64,000 nt of DNA, taken from the NCBI GenBank assembly GCA_033964015.1, contig CM066918.1, forward strand, positions 30,542,595 through 30,606,594. Direction: 5' to 3'. This document shows, piece after piece, positions 22,301-32,250 of this stretch (the first letter of the stretch is position 1; every line of letters begins with the position of its first letter). The stretch is from Scolanthus callimorphus. Its lineage: Eukaryota > Cnidaria > Anthozoa > Actiniaria > Edwardsiidae. Below the pieces are notes generated by a model that saw nothing but the letters and a program-made list of their open reading frames with translations, searched no databases and was not told the DNA's origin. A program made the translations under genes and the position numbers.

Positions 22301-25300
22301 ATTTGCACGAGTGGGTTTTTCAAAAAGTATCAAAATTGCACGAGCCGCAGGCGAGTGCAATTTGAGCTTTTTGAAAAACCCACGAGTGTAAATAAATTCC
22401 AAATTGAACGAGAAAAGTCGTATGATTTCGTATTAATAATATTAAAAAATTTCCAAGGAGTCATTCACAAGTCTGCTTACAAACTGAACAAGCCGCACGC
22501 ATATTTCCTTCATTGAAATCTGGACCATGAACAAAAACCAAAGTTTCCATAATATAGCTCTATGTTATCAAAATATTTTAGCATTTCAAAAGAAATTTTG
22601 CATTTTGTAAACCATTTTTGCACTTCGTTACCTTTTTTTGGCACTTTGTTACCTAAAAACTGCACTGCTCTCAGCCAATCAGAATTCACAGATTTTTTCA
22701 TGTGTATTATTAGGGCGTTAACAGTGAATCACGTGGTACATAAAAACCCTGCGTCCCCGTTTCGGCTTACTTCACCGCTGAACGAACCTGAACATTGTAA
22801 ATTCAAATTACTGTTGATTTCTTTGACTCTTCTTACATATGGCTATATCACTGAACGGGACGTCTATCAGATTAACAGCTTGAGGGATCAGACCATTGTT
22901 GCGATTAAAGCACCTCCACACACAACACTAGCCATACCGGACCCAGGGCAGGTATGTATCGGAAATATGGTAAATGAGCTATCGTGAAGCAGGAATGCAT
23001 TGGAGTGACGATCTTTCACGTCTGTTTAGTTATTAGTATTAGGGCTGGTCTACACACGACCGCAAGCGCAGCGCGAAAAACAAAATACATTTTCCCACAT
23101 GTTTACACTAGAAAATCAAAACGTTGCGTGTAAAGCGAACGCAGGCGCAAACAAACTAATCAACGTTAAGATTGCGCTTGTGTCGTTGTGATTTATACTG
23201 GCCTTGATTTTTGAGTTTGCTTTCGTGTGTACACCAACCCTTAGAGATCGATTTGGTCATTTAGCAGTAGCTATCGTAAGATCTAACCCTATAGGATTGA
23301 TAGACCTCACTCAGAGAACAACACTGAAATACAAGAGTATACATTTACATGAGCCATTAAAGCTATTAAAAATTTTGACATGAAAATTATTAAAAGTTAT
23401 AGCGCCTGATCATCTGATGACTTACAAAACATTTGTGGAGTTGACTGTTGAAACCTGCAAATCTGAAGTTTTCAAAATACACCAAAACGAGGCCAGAAAG
23501 GCTTCTAGTGAAAACCCCATAGAAAGCTCTGTATTTGTGAGGTCCTATAACTTCCGTAAAAATATACGAAATTTCACATTGAGTTTTGACTGTAACAATA
23601 TCGCTTGTTTTTATTACGACAGTTAAACGCTCATAATAAATATATATAGCGACCGAAGTCCCCAGAACTTGCAGCTTGTAAGCTGAATTACGCTGGAGTC
23701 TCAAAGTTAAAGAACTTAGTTAAAGTTCTTTAACTCTTTAACTAATTTTCATCAGATGTCTTTAACTTTAACCGACGACCGGTTAGCGCAGTGGTAGAGC
23801 TTATGTGCTTATGGGCTTATGTGCGGGAGGTTGGGAGTTCAAACCCCGGCCGGGCCAACACTCAGGGTCTTTTTCTAATAATTGAGGAGAAGGTGCTGCC
23901 TTTGCCCTAATATCTGCAAATGGTTAGACCTTCGCGTCTTCTCGGATAAGGACGTTAAACCGTAGGTCCCCACTTTAATAATAGATCTCACATACACTAC
24001 ACTAAACGGAACCAGAGGGACGTTAAAGAACCACGGGGACGCGGGAGTGACCATCCCCAGTGTATAGGGCTCACACTCATACTAACATGGTCGAGCGTTT
24101 CATACATGAGCTTCTAGCTCGGGAGATTGGGTGACTACTCCTCACGTTATCGACTTAAAATAAATCATTTACATTTACAACTCTCGAAGTTAAATAACTG
24201 TTTCACTCCGAGACATCACATTCTCTGATGTAGAAGTTTTCTCATAAACTATACCATTGTGAATAGACCAATTTCGATATATTAAAATTCTTACTTGAGT
24301 TCGAGGCTCAGGGGAATAACACAAAAGAAATCCAATGGCATCGAAATAATTAATATCTTTTGTTTATTCCCCTGACACTCGTATCCAAGTTAGAATTTTA
24401 AAATATCGAAATTGGTCTATTGCTTTTTTCAACAAAGATAGCTTCAAGTACAGTTTGTGCCGTTGGAGGAAAGAATCCGAATTGCACTGAATCTGTGTAA
24501 TGTCTCATTTGAACTGTTTCGAGCCACCTTACACAAGGCACGTTTCGCCACCGCCCTTTACAATTTCAAATAGTTACGTGCGTAGCCGAAGGCTAGGATC
24601 ACGTTTTGCTTGCACACTGCAATTAAACAGTTATTATCTTAAATGACTTGGCAAGGCTTCTAGTCAGTCATCACTGATCGGGAAGGGTGGTCCATTCAGC
24701 GCAACAGGCATGCCTTTCAAAGCCCCTTTTATATTTAATAATAGATCAAATAAATCAAATTATTGCTTTAAACTCCACACGACATCCAAATTATGAGATC
24801 GAAGTGCGATATGCGAAAAGGCTTACACTTGAAGTGACGAATATTTCACATTATTAAGGACTTCATGCCTGCCAACTCAGGGTATATTTTTTGGGCATTT
24901 TTTACAGCATCAAAATTTGTGTGCGTTTTACTTTGCTTGTGTAACGGTCAATTAATTTGACTCCTAAATATCAGACCTTTTATTTATCTCCATAGTTATT
25001 ACAATGGGTATATCGATTTGATTATCATTTTCACGAAAAAAAACTCTTGCATTTTCAACAAAATTATGGATTATAATATGAATTTTGAACTATGGGACCG
25101 GTCATTAATTATCATGGGGGGGGGGGGGGGAGGATTCTGGGGGGGATCACTTCATTTTTGGGCGAACGAAAGGGGGGATCTCTCAAAACCTAAAGCCCTG
25201 AAAGGGAGGAGCACAATAAATTTTCTAAGTAGTTATTCCAGCAACTTTCTATCATTTGCATTTTTCTACTTCACTTCACTCAATACATTATAACAATTTC

Positions 25301-26348
25301 GGCGCGCTTCCCGCGCATAAAGAATATAGTCTTTAGCAACTCGCGTAACGAAGACACTACCTTCGCACCGTTCACAAGAACAAGTGTATCTTGGCGAGGA
25401 AAAACAAACTCTAGCAAATATGCCCTGCAGTGATAGGCCTGGCGGTCAGTCACCATGTTTGAAAGAAGAGTTTAGCGTGAGTTCGACGTTACAGGCATAG
25501 AAATTCGTCATTTGGGCCGCGCTTCATGAATAATAATCATTTCGTCATTTCGGCGCGCAATTGCGCGCATGAATAATAAAACCTACAGGATTTGTTTACT
25601 ATACATAAAAACGGAATGTTTATCTCTACTTTCTCTGAGGCTTGATGAAATGCGTTAATCAAGATCAGAAACATGCGATCCCCTCTAATCCTCTAGTCCC
25701 CCCTTCTCCCCCCCCCCCCCCCCCCCAGGCGATAAATAATGACCGGTCCCTAACATTAATGCACACAACGCGATAACTCCCCTAATTGAATCGTAAATAG
25801 ATTTAACACTGTCGACGTACTCCTTTTTGCAGAAAATCTTAATGTATTTTCAAACTCCTGGTATACCTCTACAAACGTGGTGGTTCCGAAAGCGAAGACC
25901 GGATGCGAAAGAAATACAAAAGGAGACAAGGGAGAAAAAAACGATGCACATGGCAGCCGCTCTTCCACTACAAATGAGACAGCATGATGCCCAGTTGGAA
26001 AGCGAAAATAAACTCCACAATCTCCAAGCTCCACAAGAACAGGATTTGTCTTTTAAGGCTTCATCGATCGACGCTTTGAGCGTTACCCGGAGAAAACAAA
26101 CTGAGCGGAATGCTAGGGACTCTTTTAATTGTGAATCGCAATTAAATTCCTCGGCGCTTGAGCCAAGATCATCTACCTCTTTAGTTAAGGACAAGCACGT
26201 TGACAACTGCTCTCAGTCCACCGATTCCATCAGTACGCTTCTAGAAGAGATTGGAGAGTTGCTTCATCCTCTCTCTCCAGCTCTGACGGAGCAAGACTTC
26301 ACATTATACTTAGACAAACACAACAAATATCCCACCTTTACAACGTAG
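16349..26348 (+). CDS. E2F-family transcription factor (E2F4/5-like, divergent)
   Basis: Four exons: 16349-16545, 17775-17903, 22837-22951 and 25833-26348 (957 nt, 318 residues). The start is fixed by an in-frame TAA 21 nt upstream. Residues about 5-66 are the winged-helix DNA-binding domain (LSKNFLTVLESSPDGAVDLN, then KRRICDVANIMEGTGLIERT, then NHVRW). Residues about 67-110 are the dimerisation helix. Residues 108-165 are the marked box (YGYITERDVYQI, then QTIVAIKAPPHTTLAIPDPG). E2F proteins pair with DP partners and regulate cell-cycle genes. Oddities: the conserved RRxYD motif has Cys for Tyr; intron 2 is a U12 AT-AC intron; the C-terminus keeps only the first half of the pocket-protein-binding motif (QDFTLYLD) and lacks DLFD, ending in a minisatellite. 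The frame is intact throughout, which argues against a pseudogene. Confidence 0.85.
17009..17172. mobile_element. Fold-back MITE in U12 intron flank
   Basis: GGCTAAACTAGGACGCGTGT at the left is answered by TGTGTCCTAGTTTAGCC at the right, with GCGCGCAAC inverted inside. It lies in intron 1 of the E2F gene and has no coding capacity. Confidence 0.65.
18515..18610 (+). mobile_element. tRNA-like SINE fragment
   Basis: GACCGGTTGGCACAGTGG contains a good A box (TRGCNNAGTGG). A weak B-box region follows, ending CTGTTCGAAAG. It resembles the head of the SINE at 23768. Degenerate copy. Confidence 0.4.
19449..19669. mobile_element. PIF/Harbinger-like MITE with TTA duplication
   Basis: The ends GGGGCCGACCATTTAACTTT and AAAGTTAAATGGTCGGCCCC are inverted and flanked by TTA on both sides, the 3-bp duplication typical of PIF/Harbinger. 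Long G and C runs follow the ends. The homologous copy B of the duplication lacks this element (near 21010). Confidence 0.75.
20159..20381. mobile_element. Fold-back MITE, CATTCTCGTACCCAG family, 9-bp duplication
   Basis: CATTCTCGTACCCAGAGCTC at the left is inverted as GAGCTCTGGGTAAGAGAATG at the right. TCACTAGCC flanks both sides (20150-20158 and 20382-20390). A 9-bp duplication suggests a Mutator-like element. Relatives are at 27698, 31497, 31598 and 59205. Confidence 0.8.
22266..22437. repeat. Perfect-arm fold-back repeat
   Basis: The left arm (AAATCATACGACTT, then TCAATTTGGAATTTATTTGC, then GTGGGTTTTTCAAAAAG) is repeated inverted on the right up to 22437. A transcript of this intron would carry a hairpin of about 65 bp. 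Confidence 0.75.
23042..23240. mobile_element. MITE with GGGCTGGTCTACACACGA ends, TTA flanks
   Basis: GGGCTGGTCTACACACGA is inverted as TCGTGTGTACACCAACCC, and both sides carry TTA. This is consistent with a PIF/Harbinger-type target. It lies in intron 3 of the E2F gene. Confidence 0.65.
23768..24180 (+). mobile_element. tRNA-derived SINE, near complete
   Basis: The head CCGGTTAGCGCAGTGGTAGA has a good A box and GGGAGTTCAAACCCCGG a B box, separated as in a tRNA. A body follows with GGACGTTAAACC and GACGTTAAAGAACC, then an AT-rich tail (TAAATCATTTACATTTAC). Transcribed by pol III if active; it encodes no protein. Confidence 0.75.
24262..24421. repeat. Fold-back repeat
   Basis: ATAGACCAATTTCGATATAT at the left is inverted as ATATCGAAATTGGTCTAT at the right, with CAGGGGAATAA and TTATTCCCCTG inverted inside. 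It lies in intron 3 of the E2F gene. Confidence 0.75.
25094..25752. mobile_element. TIR element with GGGACCGGTCATTA ends, copy 1
   Basis: GGGACCGGTCATTAATTATC at the left and GATAAATAATGACCGGTCCC at the right are inverted. Both ends are followed inward by long G or C runs. The interior (GCCCTGCAGTGATAGGCCTG, then GTGAGTTCGACGTTACA) recurs at 33880-34470. There is no transposase ORF. Confidence 0.7.
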
Positions 26349-26730
26349 AGCAACACAACAAGTATTACACCTTTACTAAAGTAGAGCAACACAACAAGGT
26401 AGAGCAAGTATCACACCTTTACTAGGTAGAACAACAAGTATCACATCTTTAAGGTAGAGCAACACAACAAGTATCACACCTTTACTTGGTAGAGCAACAC
26501 AAGTATCACACCTTTAAACTTGGTAGACTGAGCAACACAACAAGATCACACCTTTACTGGGTAGAGCAACACAAGTATCACACCTTTACTTGGTAGAGCA
26601 ACACAAGTATCACACCTTTACTTGGTAGAGCAACACAACAAGATCACACCTTTTACTAGGTAGAGCAACACAACAAGTATCACATCTTTACTAAGTAGAG
26701 CAACACAATTTAGTGTTACAACATTACTAG
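26310..26730 (+). repeat. Minisatellite at the E2F 3' coding end
   Basis: About 12 units of 28-45 bp run on AGCAACACAACAAGTATCAC then ACCTTTACTnGGTAG. The first degenerate unit is the last stretch of E2F codons, and the E2F stop TAG is the TAG that ends that unit. The array therefore begins inside coding sequence. Confidence 0.85.
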
Positions 26731-27325
26731 GACTACTAGATTTCGTCCTGGTGGTCCTGCTTGTGATAAATTTAGGTCTTCAAATGGCGTTAAGCCATTG
26801 TGTATAAAAGAAAAGTTGTATGGGTCCTATGGGTAGAGATGGGATCAATATATAGTTGTTTCAATTCCGTATCAGGGATCCGAATTTTTATGAGAGCAGG
26901 GATAAAAAAAATTAAGGTAACAACCGGGCTCGGGGAACAGGATTTGCGGGATTTTTTGAATGTTTTGCGTGTATTTTTTAATGTATTTTTACCATAATTG
27001 TATTCTTCACATAATTTATATTGTTATATGCATATAAATATGTTTTGTACAGTATTTTTAAAATAAGGCAGAAGGCCGAAACGTATTTAATAAATTTTAA
27101 TGCCCTATAGAAGTTGCTGGTCGCCTTTTTCTTTACTCTACTCTCGTCTGATTTAGCCAACTCGGGCTGCTTCCCTCGCGAGCTAAATATCAGACGATAT
27201 TCTCGCAGGATGGGAGATTCTTTTTGAAGGACGATCAAGAATAAGCGTTTACAATCTTTCGGCTCGTGGCGTCGCCACCATGGTTATACGCCGGGTGCAA
27301 CCCTTTCTGCAACCCTTTCTGCAAC
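26731..27325. other. Intergenic, downstream of E2F, no gene recognised
   Basis: AT-rich sequence. At about 27060-27085 there is AGGCAGAAGGCCGAAACGTA, which resembles the 3' ends seen in Penelope-like elements, but it is too short to assign. Confidence 0.4.
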
Positions 27326-27445
27326 TAATGGTCTTTTACAAATCCTGCATTCTGATTGGCTGAGCTACTAATGGTCTATTAGTGATAGCCCGTGCCTGGC
27401 AAATCCACCACCTTTCTTTGCAAGAAAACCTGATTTTTTCAACTT
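27326..27445. repeat. Dispersed repeat, copy 2 of the 2211 element
   Basis: It shares CAAATCCTGCATTCTGATTG, CTACTAATGGTCTATTAGTG and CCACCTTTCTTTGCAAGAAA with the copy at about 2235-2340. Its downstream part is interrupted by the hAT-like MITE at 27463. Confidence 0.75.
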
Positions 27446-27462
27446 TAGTGCCTAAATAAACC

Positions 27463-27601
27463 GGGTCATCTCCAGTGTAAGAACCATTCCCTGAGGACAC
27501 CTTTGTGTTTAGTTACTAATCATGATTGGTTCAACCTTCGTTCTACCAAACAAAGAAAGCTTTGTGACGTAGCTGGTGAGTTCTTACACTGGAGATGAGC
27601 C
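27463..27601. mobile_element. hAT-like MITE with 8-bp duplication
   Basis: GGGTCATCTCCAGTGTAAGA at the left is inverted as TTCTTACACTGGAGATGAGC at the right. The 8-mer AATAAACC lies on both sides (27455-27462 and 27602-27609). Confidence 0.8.
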
Positions 27602-27697
27602 AATAAACCACTACTAACATTTATTCGGTCAGAAATGCACTTTTAAGCGAGTTTTAGCCAATTTTAGTGTCACCTCTTACCTTACTATATGTTCTGG

Positions 27698-27763
27698 GCC
27701 TTCCATGGCCCAGAGCCTCCCTTGCGAGCAGACGAGCTGGGGAGCTCTGGGTACGAGAATGAA
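27698..27763. mobile_element. MITE fragment of the CATTCTCGTACCCAG family
   Basis: Only the right half is present: CCAGAGCCTCCCTTGCGAGC through GGGGAGCTCTGGGTACGAGA. It matches the right end of the elements at 20159 and 31598. Confidence 0.7.
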
Positions 27764-28562
27764 AGTAAGTACTCTTTATCGGTTTCTATGAATATTTAAG
27801 ACATTCAACCAATTCGGTTATTTTTAAAACATTTTCAAGTAGCCTGTGACAGGGGCACCCAACGATTATTTTCGGTAAAATATCTGTTCGGATTGGGGCC
27901 TGAGAGCTGAAACTTTCGCTTCAGAATTTCAAGCTTTAACTTTCGTATATAGATCATAAGATCCCCTGGATTTTTCGAGTAGCACAAAAAGGTTAAATTT
28001 TACTAATGTTGGGGGGATTTTTGCCGTTAAAAAGGTCACCTAAAACTTTCGGATAGAGTCTTTCCCCTAGCATTTTCGGAAGACTTGATTTCAATCCCTA
28101 AAATTTTCGCAACCCAAAACTTTCAGCTACGAAATCCGAACAGATATAAAATTTGTAGGGATTAAAAATGCCCAGTTTACAGTCATTTGTATGCTCAGCA
28201 ACGACTTATAATGGCATTCTGAGCTGTTTTACGGTATTGTCTCGTTGGGTGCCCCTGCTGTGAGGCCTATGGTATGAGAAGAAAACTGGGATCGTCGATA
28301 ATCCTGTTAATGAGGGCTACGTTTGAAAAAAGGCATGAAATAATGTAATAGATATAGACGTACATTTGAAGTGCAATGAGGAGGTATCCTATGAACTTAA
28401 TAATAAAGAGAGGTATGTTTTGACAAAGGTGTGCGCCAATGTCCAAGGTGCGATGCGCGTGCTTTTCATGAGTGCAGCTAGTCAAGTTCACAACCAAAGC
28501 AAACAGAATCGGGATGGATTATTTAAGCTGCCTATTGAAGGGTTTCCTTTTTTGTAAGAAAA

Positions 28563-28943
28563 TTGGCCAAGTATGTGCACCTCTACTTCCGCTCACCACA
28601 CAGGCATCCCGCTGATCGTCGTGTCTCTTTATCTTTGCTTTTCTATCGTTCACAAGTCGCCTTACACTATTTTACAAGATTGTCAATGGATTTGTGGACA
28701 TACAGATACCAAAAAAGCTTGAAACAAGAACAAGAAACAAGAACAAGAGCGACTAGAGGATCGACCCAAGGCCATTTAGAAACATTTTTATCTCAGCACT
28801 TCTCTCAGCAAGATATATGGAAAAGCGGAAGGTGCGAGCTCTGCTATGCGCCACGAAATGTAAGCTCGGTGGAGGGATTTAAGACTCTCTTAAACAAAGA
28901 TGTGGACATAGAAACTGTGATGACTTCCAGCCATTACTACTAA
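28563..28943 (+). CDS. Unrecognised open frame, 126 codons
   Basis: The frame begins with a short basic stretch and continues LSMDLWTYRYQKSLKQEQ, then RCELCYAPRNVSSVEGF, ending SSHYY. No domain is recognised. A possible acceptor (TTCACAAG near 28650) could make the latter part an exon, but no partner exon was found. It could equally be a chance frame or an eroded transposon fragment. Confidence 0.15.
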   Translation: MAKYVHLYFRSPHRHPADRRVSLSLLFYRSQVALHYFTRLSMDLWTYRYQKSLKQEQETRTRATRGSTQGHLETFLSQHFSQQDIWKSGRCELCYAPRNVSSVEGFKTLLNKDVDIETVMTSSHYY

Positions 28944-28997
28944 TGTTCTACGCTGACCCCCCTGTGCCATATATCCAATAGGAGCTTTTTGCACAGT

Positions 28998-29030
28998 AAC
29001 ATTTAGATTTAGATTTAGATTTAGATTTAG
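28998..29030. repeat. (TTTAGA)n short array
   Basis: About five TTTAGA hexamers. It is not the cnidarian telomere repeat TTAGGG. Confidence 0.75.
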
Positions 29031-29159
29031 GGATGTCGTCGTAGGAGCAACAAGCTACTGTTGTCCACAGATGATTTGGGGTATTCCTTAGCTTTTAGCT
29101 AAGTGTTTTTCACAATAAAATTCTATTCTTCTATTCTTCTTCTTCTTGGTGTTACGGAA

Positions 29160-29765
29160 AGCTATGTTTTAGGTGCTCGAGGTCTTTGTACTCTGTTCCA
29201 TTGCCCCGTTCTAAGGTCTTTGTTCGTGACTTTTGTTCCATTGTTTTCATGCCTCTGGTGCTCCGTAACTCCAAGAAATTGCTAATCGTATCCAACCCCA
29301 TTCACGCTCATGATTTCCATTGTCTCGTTCTAAGGTCTTTGTCCGTGACTGTTGTTCCATTGTTTTCATGGCTCTGGTGCTCCGTAACACCAAGATATTG
29401 CTAATCGTATCCAAACCCCATTCACGCTCATGATTTCCATTGTCTCGTTCTAAGGTCTTTGTCCGTGACTGTTGTTCCATTGTTTTCGTGCCTCTGGTGC
29501 TCCGTAACAACATGAAATTGCTAATCGTATCCAAACCCCATTCACGCTCATGATTTACATTGTCTCGTTCTAAGGTCTTTGTTCGTGGCTTTTGTTCCAT
29601 TGTTTTCATGCCTCTGGTGCTCCGTAACAACATGAAATTGCTAATCGTATCCAAACCCCATTCACGCTCATGATTTCCATTGTCCCGTTCTAAGGTCTTT
29701 GTTCGTGACTTTTGTTCCATTGTTTTCATGCCTCTGGTGCTCCGTAACACCATGAAATTGCCATG
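29160..29765. repeat. 120-bp minisatellite, about five copies
   Basis: A unit of exactly 120 bp (for example TGCTAATCGTATCCAAACCC, then TCGTTCTAAGGTCTTTG, then CTCTGGTGCTCCGTAAC) repeats at 29281, 29401, 29521 and 29641 with small changes. Because 120 is a multiple of 3, the minus strand stays open (29247-29837) as a 40-residue repeat. This is more likely an artefact than a gene. Confidence 0.9.
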
Positions 29766-30887
29766 ATTTATTTTTGCACGTAAAAAGGCACACACTTTAA
29801 TCTCGTTGTTCACCAATACCTCCTTGACCGATCTCAAAAGGTCACTCCATTAATGAATAAACTCGATCACTTGAAAACAGACAAATGGTTAATACATAGC
29901 TGTTTTCGACTCTATACTGGAGATAATAAAGTGTGCTATATACCCTGATTGAAAAGTTTATTTTCCGTCTGGACAAATGAAGCCTGCCACTCTGTTCCAG
30001 AGGAAGGACAATTCCAACAGACGTTGCACAGATCTGTGAAAAGGTATGTTCTTTTTAGACAAAATAGCCCACAGCGTTTGGTACTGAAAAGACAATAAAT
30101 ATCAAACGTGAATCGATCACGAGGACACAAGGGTCGATTGAAGAATAAAAAATATGTTCACTAGGTCAGTCAAAAGCTGTTTCTATATGTAGAGCTCGTG
30201 TCAGAGCCTGCTTGTATATATTGCTAAAAATGTTATCTTTAAAGTCTTATAATCTCAAATGTGTAGGTCCGGCAATAGTTACTTTCACTGTGTAGTCAAA
30301 ATAACATGAAATAAGAATAATGTTATAACTGAATATGTAATTTAAACATGACTTTATCGAGGCCTTCGACCAGTGTATGATTGTATTTTGCTCCTTTTTC
30401 CAGTGTAGTGAAAAAGGTATCAATTCCCATACTGAGCACAATAGTCCAATTGCCACAAACATACCAAAAACAAGTGAAATAAGCACAAATTCAGGAGCGC
30501 ACCCGGGGTTCGGTTGTACTGTTGCAACTGCAAGTTGCCACAAAATTCCTAAAAAAATACTCGAAAAATTCCTAAAAGTTGCTGTTTTTTCTCGTAAAGT
30601 CACCACAAGTTGCTTAAATTTCTAAAAAAATGTTATCTTTGTCCGTAAGTATAGACACCAGTATTAATGTATTAAGTCACGTGCAGATGCAAATTGAACT
30701 CCCTTTTCTGTTACAACATTTATACATTTTTTATTCATGTTTATTCTAGAATCTCCGCATATTGATAGCTGGGAGGACTAGAGATGTGACTGAAATACCA
30801 GATTTATCTCGCTCGATCGATCTAAGAAAAGCTGCTTTTTTGTCAAAAGGTGCCGAGTAAGTTGCCGAGCAACTTGCGGTAAAAGCC
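29766..30887. other. Intergenic, nothing recognised
   Basis: No domain-bearing frame, RNA gene or clear repeat was seen. Confidence 0.4.
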
Positions 30888-31340
30888 CGGGGGGGGGGGG
30901 GGACTATTTTTTGGTCGGGGATGATCGTCGTATCTTTTAGGGGTTAAAATCACGATTGTTTGGTCTCTTTTAGGGGTGATCCTGATCTTCAATAAATTTT
31001 AGGCAGATTGGTATCCTTCAGGGCCGAAACATGTGTCCAAATTGCTTTTTCTTATGATGGTACTTCTAAAAACCGTGTAAGAAAGAGAGATTATTCGATG
31101 AGAAGACCATAAATTGGAAAGAAACACGGACATTTCTTGATGGGTATCTTTCACCTGTTACCTGTGTCCTTCGCGCCTACTTGGTACATAAGACCTCATC
31201 TTTTAGGGTAAGAAATTGTTTGAGCCACGCCATGGCCCGCAATGTTTGGTATCTTTTAGGGGTGGAACTGAAAATTTCCGACGATCATCCCCGACAAAAA
31301 ATATTGGAGTCCCCCCCCCCCCCCCCGGGGGGGGGGGGGG
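30888..31340. mobile_element. TIR element with G-run ends and 9-bp duplication
   Basis: CGGGGATGATCGTCG near the left is inverted as CGACGATCATCCCCG near the right, and each end runs out into a G/C homopolymer. GTAAAAGCC flanks both sides (30879-30887 and 31341-31349). TATCTTTTAGGGGT recurs internally. Confidence 0.7.
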
Positions 31341-31496
31341 GTAAAAGCCTACCAATCAGAGCTCGCATTGCCTGTTTCGTCGGAGCTAAAAAGTAAGGAA
31401 CTAAGCAAACTTCGTTCCAACCCTGCCTTGAGCTATACATCAAACTCATCCGAACTCCAGATTCCATAGGAGAGCGGAAAAGAAGAATGGTTGCAC

Positions 31497-31818
31497 CATT
31501 CTCGTACCCAGAGCTCCCCGGCTCGTCACCTCACGGGGAAGGCCCTGATGACAGCCACTAACGCATGCGCGAGATTTGACACAGACCCCACTTCAATCAT
31601 TCTCGAACCCAGAGCTCCCCGGCTCGTAACCTCGCGGGGAAGGCTCTGGTGACAGCCACTGACGCATGCGCGAGATTTAATACAGAGCCGCTGAGAGAAA
31701 GACCTTTCAGCGCATGCTCCAACGCTCAAAATCAGCCAATCAGCGACGGCTCTCAAATGGATGGCCCCAGAGCCTCCCCTGCAAGCAGACGAGCCGGGGA
31801 GCTCTGGGTACGAGAATG
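31497..31818. mobile_element. Two nested MITEs of the CATTCTCGTACCCAG family
   Basis: An older left half (31497-31588) is interrupted by a younger complete copy (31598-31818). The younger copy is flanked by CACTTCAAT (31589-31597) and CATTTCAAT (31819-31827), a 9-bp duplication with one mismatch. Confidence 0.75.
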
Positions 31819-32250
31819 CATTTCAATTGATCACACAAACTCGTCGAAGTAGTTTTCACAATAACAATGATGCAAACTATCCTATAGCCCGTGTGGTAAT
31901 GGCAGGCCGGGCGCGGCGTGAACAAATCGTATATTATATACTGGAAAATTGGCATTGCCACTCAATTCATAAACCTCCAATCCCGATCATCGGGAAAATT
32001 CCATTTATAAAACTTTCCTGTGGAATTCGTCGTTAAATAATGCGAGCCTTCACCTCTCTCAGCGGCGTTACTCATCAGTTTGCTGTCGTGATAATATCTC
32101 TAGTGTCTGGAGTACGTTGTTGGCTCAAGTTACACAGGCCGCACGCCACTGTCTATACTTGCTGAACGAAACAAAACAATTTCCACAAGCCAGCGTGTGC
32201 GATTCTTCTTCGATAATAGAACACATTTGAAGAATATTGCAGTAGTGAAC

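Larger units (their letters stand above)
17904..22836 (+). other. U12-type AT-AC spliceosomal intron of the E2F gene
   Basis: The donor is ATATCCTTTTT at 17904, an exact match to the minor-spliceosome AT-AC consensus ATATCCTT. The acceptor is TTCTTAC at 22830-22836. A branch-point match, TTTCTTTGACT (consensus TTTCCTTRACY), places its adenosine about 10 nt from the acceptor, as U12 introns require. No AG-ended acceptor fits this junction, and splicing here restores the E2F frame as CEAEKYGYITERD. The intron contains the segmental duplication and several MITEs. Confidence 0.85.

Noticed and set aside
28998..29030. Interstitial telomere repeat
   Set aside because: The unit is TTTAGA, not TTAGGG, and there are only about five copies.
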